Positions 18,351 through 25,155 of a DNA stretch of 64,000 nt are shown piece by piece (the first letter of the stretch is position 1; each line of letters opens with the position of its first letter). Under the pieces are notes generated by a model that saw only the letters and a program-made list of their open reading frames with translations, ran no database searches and was not told where the DNA came from. The position numbers and the translations under genes are program-made. The stretch is from positions 62,001 through 126,000 of the forward strand of contig CAKZPV010000034.1 of assembly GCA_937139405.1 (NCBI GenBank). The letters run 5' to 3'. The stretch is from an uncultured Nitrospirota bacterium. GTDB taxonomy: Bacteria > Nitrospirota > Nitrospiria > Nitrospirales > UBA8639.

Positions 18351-19157
18351 ATGACATTTCTTCATCAATGTTGTAAAAGATTTTTCTCTCAGGTCTCTAT
18401 TTTGCTCGCTGGGATTCTATTCTTCTCGATAATCACAGACTCTCCTACGCCTTCCTTTGCAAAGCCCTATTTTGAAGATGGATTCTTAGGCCTGACGCAA
18501 GACGAATTGCGCACCCAGCTGGGTACACCCATGGCCGTTCGTTCTCGAAAAGCCGCCCTACGAATCTTCAGTTACTACACGTTTACAGATTGGAAAAAAT
18601 ATTTCAAAAATTTAGTTTCCCCGGAAAATGGGGAAGACGTGTATACCTATACGCGCGATGGCATTCAAGTGCGGTATTCATTTACCTATATCCCTGACCT
18701 CAATGAAGGGAAAGACTTTCCGACATTGTATGTACGGCGATGTGAAATCGAATTTTCTCCCGCCGTCTCTTTGGATACCATTCAATCTCTTGTCCCAGAA
18801 TTTATTCCGCCTTCCACAAAAAATGCCCCTGCGTTTCGCTCAAATTTATGGGTGTTAGTCTTTAAAGGTTCACCTTCACCAGAAGCCTCCTTCATCGTCA
18901 AGGAACGGGATCGGGAAAAACTGTCCTGGTCATTAGCCTACCAAATGTTTGCCATTAACGGGATTCCAGGTTTGCTTTCGACTAAAACCCCAATCGATCG
19001 ATTGGAAATCACCACTCAAAGCCTCCAACTTGTGCAACGACGCCAACGCTTAACGCACGAGCCTATCAATAACCCCTTTTCTCCAGAATTCGAGCAACAA
19101 CCTCCCATGGAAACACCAACCACTAAATCCATTCCTGTTCCTCAGTATGAAAATTAG
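18351..19157 (+). CDS. Secreted hypothetical protein with BamE/SmpA-like start
   Basis: 268 residues. A signal peptide (hydrophobic residues about 13-28, cleavage near PSFAKP) is followed by YFEDGFLGLTQDELRTQLGT-P, the 'G-h-T...vr..lG.P' pattern of BamE/SmpA-type domains. A mixed beta domain follows (VYTYTRDGIQVRYSFTYIPD, LYVRRCEIEFSP). The last 50 residues are Pro/Gln-rich and probably disordered. Periplasmic or outer-membrane location is likely; function unknown. The neighbouring + strand gene at 19676 encodes another BamE-like protein, so this region has several envelope proteins. Divergent from metH. Confidence 0.6.
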   Translation: MTFLHQCCKRFFSQVSILLAGILFFSIITDSPTPSFAKPYFEDGFLGLTQDELRTQLGTPMAVRSRKAALRIFSYYTFTDWKKYFKNLVSPENGEDVYTYTRDGIQVRYSFTYIPDLNEGKDFPTLYVRRCEIEFSPAVSLDTIQSLVPEFIPPSTKNAPAFRSNLWVLVFKGSPSPEASFIVKERDREKLSWSLAYQMFAINGIPGLLSTKTPIDRLEITTQSLQLVQRRQRLTHEPINNPFSPEFEQQPPMETPTTKSIPVPQYEN

Positions 19158-19175
19158 GTCTGTTTCAAACAATTA

Positions 19176-19544
19176 TTACTGACAATTATCTTCAGAAAAT
19201 CGAAGGTCTCGCTCTTCGCCTATAGACAGATACCCCTCTCCCCATTGAGCATTATCATAGAGATTCCATTCTCCAAGATTACCCTCAGGTCTTAGCCGGA
19301 TTCCCCAATTTCCCCCATAGATAATATAGGTAGATCCCGCTCCGGAATCTTCCACCTTTTGAGCATACGCAGGGCACAAGGCTTGCTCAACGTCGTCAGA
19401 CCATCCGGTTACCTCACACCACTCCCCTCGAGACAGTCGTTCATACGACTTCACATGCGTTATGAGGCGAGCTGGTCCCAATTCATTGAATCTGACAAAG
19501 TACGACCCCTCAAAATTTGGATTACTTTCAACTTCAACAAACAT
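19176..19544 (-). CDS. Hypothetical protein, 122 residues
   Basis: Not recognised. Compact, acidic, beta-rich sequence with many Gly and aromatic residues (YFVRFNELGPARLITHVKSY, WCEVTGWSDDVEQALCPAYA, YIIYGGNWGIRLRPEGNLGE). It has four cysteines that could form disulfides or bind metal, and no signal peptide with this start (ATG at 19544, AAGG upstream). Convergent with the 18351-19157 gene, 18 bp between the stops. Its regular codon use suggests a real gene. Confidence 0.5.
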   Translation of the reverse strand: MFVEVESNPNFEGSYFVRFNELGPARLITHVKSYERLSRGEWCEVTGWSDDVEQALCPAYAQKVEDSGAGSTYIIYGGNWGIRLRPEGNLGEWNLYDNAQWGEGYLSIGEERDLRFSEDNCQ

Positions 19545-19675
19545 ACATGCGTTACCTTGACCCCTTTTCAGACCTACTGATAGAGTATTTGATTATCCCC
19601 CCAGAGTGACAACAATTCAAAGCCAGAGCCCATCTTTCCCGAGAGACTTGAATCCTTTATATTTTAGTTGACAAT

Positions 19676-20041
19676 ATGTCTATTTCTAATAGCCACGCCT
19701 CCCAAACATCCCCAATTCCTTGGATTTGTCGAAAGCCTGTTCGGATTAGTCTTTATGTGCTTTTAGGAGCCTTTGCTCTCTGGATGATAGGCTGGGGCAT
19801 TGTCCCTCGCTTACTGGACCCAACAGGGGAACAACATATTGAAGATAAGGCCGTGATGGCTGGCATGAGTCGAGAACAAGTCATGAAAGCTTGGGGTTCT
19901 CCCTATCAAATGAATGTCAGCTATACAGAAAAAGGGGTCCGTCGTGAAGAATGGGTTTACGAGGACTGGATTGATGCTAGCACAATTAAACACCGCTATT
20001 TATATTTTGAAGAAGGAAAGCTTTTAGGAGGATGGTACTAA
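19676..20041 (+). CDS. BamE/SmpA-like membrane-anchored protein
   Basis: 121 residues. One N-terminal membrane segment (about residues 26-46, ISLYVLLGAFALWMIGWGIV) serves as an anchor or uncleaved signal. The rest is a single small domain: DKAVMAGMSREQVMKAWGSP (the 'GMs.eeV...wG.P' motif of BamE/SmpA-like domains), YTEKGVRREEWVYEDW and KHRYLYFEEGKLLGGWY, a typical beta-strand ending for the fold. BamE is a lipoprotein of the outer-membrane beta-barrel assembly machine; this protein lacks a lipobox, so a different envelope role is likely. It stands alone between genes on the other strand. Confidence 0.6.
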   Translation: MSISNSHASQTSPIPWICRKPVRISLYVLLGAFALWMIGWGIVPRLLDPTGEQHIEDKAVMAGMSREQVMKAWGSPYQMNVSYTEKGVRREEWVYEDWIDASTIKHRYLYFEEGKLLGGWY

Positions 20042-20108
20042 TCTCCAACTTGCTCTGTCCCCCCCAACATTCTTTCACACCAGCTCGGAATCATTATTCT
20101 TTGGCCTA

Positions 20109-20393
20109 TTATGGAGTTTCAGTAATTTGCATCCTACGCTCTTTGCCAGGTCCACCAGAAATTATCAGAACTCGCTTCCATTCTCTCAATTGATACACAG
20201 CCCATGCATTGGCCTGTCCCTGGTAATAGGCCTCGGGGTCCTCACCCTTTGCGCTCAAGTATGTCGGTTCCATAAAGCCCTCATCCATCACGTATTCCAT
20301 CAGATTGTCAGTTGTGACACCCTCCCCGTGCAACGCCACATCGGCTAAGAGCTCCAAGATAGCCTGAGGGTCCGCGATACTCACTGGTTGCAT
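20109..20393 (-). CDS. Small hypothetical protein, 94 residues
   Basis: Not recognised. Acidic helical N-terminal part (ADPQAILELLADVALHGEGV, TDNLMEYVMDEGFMEPTYLS) followed by QANAWAVYQLREWKRVLIIS and a short tail. Cytosolic, no cysteine. GGAG 8 bp before the ATG at 20393 supports translation. Convergent with the BamE-like gene and divergent from the haem-oxygenase-fold gene at 20526. Confidence 0.5.
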   Translation of the reverse strand: MQPVSIADPQAILELLADVALHGEGVTTDNLMEYVMDEGFMEPTYLSAKGEDPEAYYQGQANAWAVYQLREWKRVLIISGGPGKERRMQITETP

Positions 20394-20525
20394 AGTTACA
20401 GACTCCCTGCATATGTGATAATGTATAAGTCATTGAACGAAACACGGTTATGTTATATCGAATGAGAGATCTGGGACAACCCGCCTGTCAAAAAAAGCAA
20501 CCTTCAAACCGTTCACCAAAGCTAG

Positions 20526-21275
20526 ATGTTTAACACACTTTCCCCCGAACAATTTCGCGACCGTATTTTTGATGTCCTACGCCGCAAACAACATTGGGCC
20601 ACTCCATGTTTTCAAAGTAGCACGATCACAAAAAAACAATTAAACATTTTCTTTCATCAAGAATATGTGGTGTATGTGCGGGACTTTTCCATTCTTCTTG
20701 CACAAATCCTTGGAAAAAATCCTCCATGGGAAGCTCGGCGACGCCTCGCCACGATCATTTACGAAGAAGAGACCGGAGGATTTTCGCTGGGTCATCCTCA
20801 CCAAGAATTATTCTTACAAATGATGAAAGGCCTCGGATTCAACAGAGCTGGATTTCGTGATGTAGAATTATTGGCCCCTAGCCGGCTTTATCGAGAATGG
20901 CTCAATCAGATTTGCCAAGAAGATGATTGGACATTGGGTGCAGCGGCTCTTGCCATTTTCATCAAAGGCACATCCAGCGACCCCGAAGAAGTGTTATATC
21001 CCAAAGCACCACAAAATCAGACCGAAATTGAAGATGTGATAAAAAAATACGCACTCGTCCAACATCAAGGTCTCTCTGCAGAATCTATGGATTATATTCG
21101 AGCTCAACACATGTTCGCGCCTGGGTCTAGAAAAATCATGTACGATATGATTACACACCATGCCACTGAAACCGACCAACAGCACCAAATCATTTCTTGT
21201 TTAGAAGAAGCATTAACATTGTGGGGCCGCTATCAAGACGGCATTGCCCGAGCTTGTGGGATACGGCAAAAATAA
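20526..21275 (+). CDS. Haem-oxygenase-fold (PqqC/CADD/TenA-like) putative di-metal enzyme
   Basis: 249 residues, all helical. The family pattern is clear: FFHQEYVVYVRDFSILLAQI, RRLATIIYEEETGGFSLGHP followed by HQELFLQMMKGLG. The glutamates and histidines (EEE...GHPHQELF, later HQGLSAESMDYIRAQH) are where haem-oxygenase-like diiron oxidases and CADD/PqqC proteins bind metal or cofactor. PqqC proper matures pyrroloquinoline quinone and CADD makes para-aminobenzoate from its own tyrosine; neither PQQ nor folate genes are adjacent, so the substrate is open. The gene is monocistronic and followed by the lipoprotein gene at 21376. Confidence 0.75.
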   Translation: MFNTLSPEQFRDRIFDVLRRKQHWATPCFQSSTITKKQLNIFFHQEYVVYVRDFSILLAQILGKNPPWEARRRLATIIYEEETGGFSLGHPHQELFLQMMKGLGFNRAGFRDVELLAPSRLYREWLNQICQEDDWTLGAAALAIFIKGTSSDPEEVLYPKAPQNQTEIEDVIKKYALVQHQGLSAESMDYIRAQHMFAPGSRKIMYDMITHHATETDQQHQIISCLEEALTLWGRYQDGIARACGIRQK

Positions 21276-21375
21276 ATACAAGGTACAATTTTTATTGTGA
21301 TTTTTCTCTTGTCTTTATGCGAACTCACTCAATGCATGACACCCACGGACAAACTACGCCACAGTCATTATTCTT

Positions 21376-22200
21376 TTGAGCACTAGACTCTTCACAACAC
21401 CACGTGACTCATTCCTCAAATTATGTGGAACGATCGCCACTTTTTTTTTATTGACGATTCATTGCACATGGACACCTGAAATCAAAACGCCGATCCATAG
21501 TAGCGATGAAGGGAATGTTGCCTTACAGACTTTTAGCGATTTCAAGATACCACCTCAACATCCCGCCGAGCTTTCAGAAGCACTCATCAAACAATTATTG
21601 CAAGGAATTTTTCAAAGGCAAGAACGAGGTATTCTTCAAGAGCTCTTGATTGCTGATTCACAAGCATCTCCCGTTTTCTCTCCTACTCACATTGAGTTCT
21701 TAGCTCCCCATCTTACCGATGCCTTTTCACAAGCAACATCGGAAGAACTTATTACTTTTCGAAGCTTAGGGAACGAAGAAGGGTCAAGGCAGATACGCGG
21801 AACGATTGCTGTATTTTCTCCAACCATCTTCTTCCTGTCCTTACAGCAAGCTCGGACTGATCAAAGAAATCTCTCCAAGACTACATCTTCATCGCGAAAC
21901 CTTCAGAACCACATTTCGCTTACGTATTCGGAGAAACAGGCTATCGTGCAATCAGAAGAAGCCAAAAAATTCATGACGATATCCTCAAAAAATGCCTGGA
22001 TCGCGATTAATTATGGAGAGATTAATCTCAGTTCCACAACGGAAACTCACCAAGAAAAAAATCAGGTATCTCCTACTCCACAGGTAAAAGAAACTCAATC
22101 AGACTTGAAAATTCTTCGAGAACAGGTGCAGGGCTTGCGCCAAACAGTTGATGAGCAAGCAGAGGAAATTCAACGGCTTCAGCAAACAGACCTTCAATAA
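21376..22200 (+). CDS. Putative lipoprotein with C-terminal coiled coil (paralogue of the gene at 956-1738)
   Basis: 274 residues of unknown function. A signal segment (IATFFLLTIHC, Cys at about residue 30) suggests a lipoprotein or exported protein. The middle has the block PTHIEFLAPHLTDAFSQATS-EELITFRS, matching the gene at 956-1738, and the tail (about residues 235-272) is a coiled coil (LREQVQGLRQTVDEQAEEIQ). The start is the TTG at 21376; an in-frame TGA 36 bp upstream rules out any earlier ATG. No good ribosome-binding site is seen, so expression may be weak. It is not part of an operon: the neighbours are 100 bp upstream and, on the other strand, 116 bp downstream. Confidence 0.65.
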   Translation: MSTRLFTTPRDSFLKLCGTIATFFLLTIHCTWTPEIKTPIHSSDEGNVALQTFSDFKIPPQHPAELSEALIKQLLQGIFQRQERGILQELLIADSQASPVFSPTHIEFLAPHLTDAFSQATSEELITFRSLGNEEGSRQIRGTIAVFSPTIFFLSLQQARTDQRNLSKTTSSSRNLQNHISLTYSEKQAIVQSEEAKKFMTISSKNAWIAINYGEINLSSTTETHQEKNQVSPTPQVKETQSDLKILREQVQGLRQTVDEQAEEIQRLQQTDLQ

Positions 22201-22316
22201 TTCCTCTCAAAGAAAACCAAGATTCTTTGCTGCAGTTCCAAGTTAAGCACTATATTGCCCTGCTCATTAAAAACCTGCAATCCATAGACTTCTACCTTTA
22301 ACCCGTACAGTTTCCA

Positions 22317-22760
22317 TCAATCGCCTGACGCACTGCGTTCTCCATCAAGTTTCCCCTCTAGAATTTTTTTCAAGACTGGTTGATCAGCGGCAGGAAACTC
22401 ATAGGACACTAATTCACATTGAGAAACCCAGACCCATTCTAGGCACCCAAGCGCCTTGGGCCTTCCTTTGTCCATTGAACATGAGAAAAAATGTAATTCG
22501 ACTTCTTTTTCAGGGTAGCGATAACGGAAAATAGAGAAAAGCTTCAAATCCCTCACTTCAATGTCAATTTCCTCTTTTAACTCTCTTCGCAAACATTGCT
22601 CCAACGTCTCACCCACTTCTTGCTTGCCACCAGGAAACTCCCACAATCCGCCCTGGTGAGCATCAAGTTTTCTCCTTGTTAACAAAATTTTGCCTTCCTG
22701 CTGAAGAATGGCTACAGCCACGACAACAAACGGCACTTGTTTTTTGCTTTGGTTATTCAT
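22317..22760 (-). CDS. MutT-type NUDIX hydrolase
   Basis: 147 residues. The NUDIX box is complete (GGKQEVGETLEQCLRRELKE-EI, about residues 40-62), with the REUxEE core that binds metal. The opening VVVAVAILQQEGKILLTRRK and GGLWEFPGG are typical of MutT/NudG enzymes that hydrolyse oxidised or other nucleoside triphosphates. It overlaps the upstream mutY gene by 8 bp in another frame, so translation is coupled. In most bacteria MutY carries a C-terminal MutT-like domain; here that arrangement is split into two proteins, but this one keeps catalytic residues that the MutY domain lacks, so it is likely an active sanitising enzyme. Confidence 0.9.
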   Translation of the reverse strand: MNNQSKKQVPFVVVAVAILQQEGKILLTRRKLDAHQGGLWEFPGGKQEVGETLEQCLRRELKEEIDIEVRDLKLFSIFRYRYPEKEVELHFFSCSMDKGRPKALGCLEWVWVSQCELVSYEFPAADQPVLKKILEGKLDGERSASGD

Positions 22761-23484
22761 GAGAAGAAACGGTATGACAAATATCTCTCATCGGACAAAG
22801 CAAACAGAAGGGTTTTCGTGCTGTACAGACCATGGCCCCAAAATCCATTAAGGCTTGATTGAAATCATAGCCTTTTCCTTTGGGAATCAGTTTTTCGGAC
22901 AGCAACCACAATATCTTTTTTTGTTTTTTGGGATCACCGGTCCCAAGAAAGATCCGATGCAAGACTCGGATAACATTCGTATCAAGAATAGCCGCATCCT
23001 TCTGAAACGCAAATGATTGAATGGCCCCAGCGGTATACCGACCTATACCCTTCATCGACAATAATTCTTCTTCTTCGCTGGGAATGCTTCCTCCATATCG
23101 CTCCATAGCTTCGCACGCAATTCCATGAAGACGATAAGGCCGAACATTATACCCTAAGGGATACCACGTCTTTCGAACGTCTTCCGGTTTGGCTTCGGCA
23201 AGATCTTGTACGGTCGGGTACTTTTGCAAAAACTCATGAAATTTAGGAATCACACGGTCGACCTGGGTCTGCTGAAGCATGACTTCCGAGACCAAGATCT
23301 TATAGGGATCCTCAGTCCTCCTCCAAGGTAAATCTCGGCCAGATTCGCCATACCATTTCAATAACCGTTTTTGAAACTTTCGCCTTTTTGATAGAGAAAT
23401 ATTTTGTATTTCTGCAACAGTTACCTTTAGCTTTTTTTTTATTTGCATTTTTTTGGGAATAGCCATAAGAGCCAGACATTTCAC
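22753..23484 (-). CDS. mutY: A/G-specific adenine glycosylase, short form
   Basis: 243 residues. It removes adenine opposite 8-oxoguanine in DNA. Helix-hairpin-helix GlcNAc-type glycosylase core: RDLPWRRTEDPYKILVSEVM, LQQTQVDRVIPKF (with the catalytic Glu in SEVMLQQT), MKGIGRYTAGAIQSFAF and the catalytic Asp in DTNVIRVLHR. The C-terminal 4Fe-4S cluster ligands follow the expected spacing: CTARKPFCLLCPMRDIC (C-x6-C-x2-C-x5-C). The usual C-terminal 8-oxoG-recognition domain is missing and the gene ends soon after the cluster, overlapping the mutT-like gene. The start is uncertain (ATG at 23484, 23466 or 23448); the extra N-terminus is Lys-rich. Confidence 0.92.
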   Translation of the reverse strand: MKCLALMAIPKKMQIKKKLKVTVAEIQNISLSKRRKFQKRLLKWYGESGRDLPWRRTEDPYKILVSEVMLQQTQVDRVIPKFHEFLQKYPTVQDLAEAKPEDVRKTWYPLGYNVRPYRLHGIACEAMERYGGSIPSEEEELLSMKGIGRYTAGAIQSFAFQKDAAILDTNVIRVLHRIFLGTGDPKKQKKILWLLSEKLIPKGKGYDFNQALMDFGAMVCTARKPFCLLCPMRDICHTVSSHE

Positions 23485-23961
23485 CTTACATCGCTATGAG
23501 GTAACCACTTATCTACAAACAACCATAAACCGTACATCAAATACATTTATCTCGTTTAGTTTAAAAGTTACTCAAGTCGAGACTAACTCCTGTGGACTGT
23601 TTGTTGTTTTTCAGGTAATGTCCATTTTTTATGCAGGATCATTAATTATATTCCTTTTTCATGAACGCAACCCCCAATGCTATTCATTCAATACCCCCAA
23701 ATTAGGAGGAATAGGCGATGATCCTTAAGCCACCGTAACATTTCATTAACCATCCAACCGCCTAATTCCAGGGTCTTTGTCCTATCATGTGGACGAACTC
23801 CTGCACGAGCATTCCGTTTTTTCTTCCCTATCCCAGGGGAACGTTTCTCTTTAGCTCAACTCACAGTTCCGGAATATATCCAGAGATTCACTGCTCATCA
23901 GAGTGGGAATTTTGTATTTTTTTACTTAAACGGTGTTCTAACACCAAAAGGAGGCCCTCGT
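23485..23961. other. 477-bp gap with a strong ribosome-binding site and a six-codon mini-ORF
   Basis: No gene of normal length is convincing here. At 23704-23709 there is a perfect AGGAGG, and 8 bp later an ATG opens a frame of six codons (Met-Ile-Leu-Lys-Pro-Pro) ending TAA at 23736-23738. It might be a leader peptide for the methyltransferase gene 223 bp downstream, since consecutive prolines stall ribosomes, or a chance match. Longer open frames across the gap have poor composition. A second AGGAGG just before 23962 belongs to the methyltransferase. Confidence 0.3.
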
Positions 23962-24927
23962 ATGGCTAATTATCTTCCAAGCAACTTACTCTCATCTCAC
24001 AACAAAACCCTAGACCAACCGCGCAAAGATTCAATAGCCAATATCACGCTTGAGTATCTTAAAATGTCGGCTCGAAAAGGTGGGCCAATCCCCTCAGAAT
24101 ATGGAGAAATGAATTTGGCCATGAACACGGTAGCTCAATTACACCACTCCGGGAATCTCTCTCATCAAGATCTTGAAGCCATTCGCTTGGAATTGGGAGA
24201 GGCTATGACGCCAAAAACCATTCAAGGATTTGCGTACCAACAACCACATGGTTATGCCGGTGATTTCGAAATTATCGAAAAGATTTACAACAACCACGTC
24301 ACCGCGGAGCCACATCTAGCGAATTGGGATAATTTTTTCCAGTCACATCCCGCAGCTCAGGCCGTAAGAAATCGTGTGTCGTTTTTCCTTGATCAAGTCT
24401 GGAGCGTAAGAGATCAGCCAGGCCGAACAGCTCGAATATTAAATGTCGCAAGTGGTCCTGGACGAGACTTACATGAATGTCTAAAAGTCATGGGACCAAC
24501 TGGCCTTCATTTTGATTGTATCGATCAGGACCTCAACGCCATTCAACATGCCAGTCACCTTTGTGAAAAATTTACATCGAACATTAGTTTTCTCCATCAA
24601 AATATTTTCAAATTTGTCGCGAACAAAACCTATGACCTCATTTGGTCAGCTGGACTTTTTGATTATTTCTCAGACAGCTTATTCAAACGGGTCATCAAAA
24701 GGCTGCTACCTTCTCTTGAGAAATCAGGAAAACTCGTCGTGGGTAATTTTGCTGATGATAATCCAAGCCAAGACTATATGGAATTTTTCAATTGGCTACT
24801 CCATCATCGAAGCACCAAGAAATTACAACAATTAGCCCAAGAATGTGGCATACCCAAAAATAATATTCAAGTTCAAAGAGAGCCAGAAGGCGTCAATTTA
24901 TTTTTGATCATTTCGGCACATAGTTAG
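23962..24927 (+). CDS. Class I SAM-dependent methyltransferase
   Basis: 321 residues. The C-terminal two thirds are a Rossmann methyltransferase: ARILNVASGPGRDLHECLKV is motif I (G-x-G with Asp), FDCIDQDLNAIQHASHLCEK carries the acidic residue that binds the SAM ribose, and YDLIWSAGLFDYFSDSLFKR is motif IV. The N-terminal 100 residues (helical, then GFAYQQPHGYAGDFEIIEKI) resemble methyltransferases found with cyclic-nucleotide or extracellular-factor proteins (such as those proposed to make 3-hydroxypalmitate methyl ester); this link is tentative. AAAGGAGG a few bases before the ATG gives strong translation. Cytosolic; monocistronic and convergent with the hybrid kinase, with a hairpin in between. 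Confidence 0.8.
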   Translation: MANYLPSNLLSSHNKTLDQPRKDSIANITLEYLKMSARKGGPIPSEYGEMNLAMNTVAQLHHSGNLSHQDLEAIRLELGEAMTPKTIQGFAYQQPHGYAGDFEIIEKIYNNHVTAEPHLANWDNFFQSHPAAQAVRNRVSFFLDQVWSVRDQPGRTARILNVASGPGRDLHECLKVMGPTGLHFDCIDQDLNAIQHASHLCEKFTSNISFLHQNIFKFVANKTYDLIWSAGLFDYFSDSLFKRVIKRLLPSLEKSGKLVVGNFADDNPSQDYMEFFNWLLHHRSTKKLQQLAQECGIPKNNIQVQREPEGVNLFLIISAHS

Positions 24928-24972
24928 GTTACTCTTGATATGCCAAACAAGGGACTTCAGCTATTTCTAGGA

Positions 24973-24998
24973 TCTTCGCTGCAAATAAGCAGCGAAGA
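24973..24998. terminator. Perfect 10-bp hairpin between convergent genes
   Basis: TCTTCGCTGC at 24973-24982 and GCAGCGAAGA at 24989-24998 are exact reverse complements around an AAATAA loop. It lies 46 bp after the methyltransferase stop and 158 bp from the kinase stop. No T-run follows on either strand, so it is not a textbook intrinsic terminator; it may stabilise 3' ends or act in both directions. Confidence 0.45.
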
Positions 24999-25155
24999 GA
25001 ATCGGTAAAGCAACCACGAGGAAGGCTTGATAGTGAGATGACAATACTCGCTGTCAAGTCTTCCGATTTTTCTAGATTTATTGTCAGACGGCTTCGGATA
25101 GCACGACGAAGGTCAAAGCACACGCAACCCCTGAACTACTCATGCACCAAAAAGG

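Noticed and set aside
23453-23969. Two + strand frames in the mutY-methyltransferase gap
   Set aside because: Poor composition and no family resemblance; the AGGAGG in the gap serves a six-codon frame instead.
24929-25123. 64-residue - strand frame after the methyltransferase
   Set aside because: It contains the perfect hairpin at 24973-24998 and has no supporting start signal.
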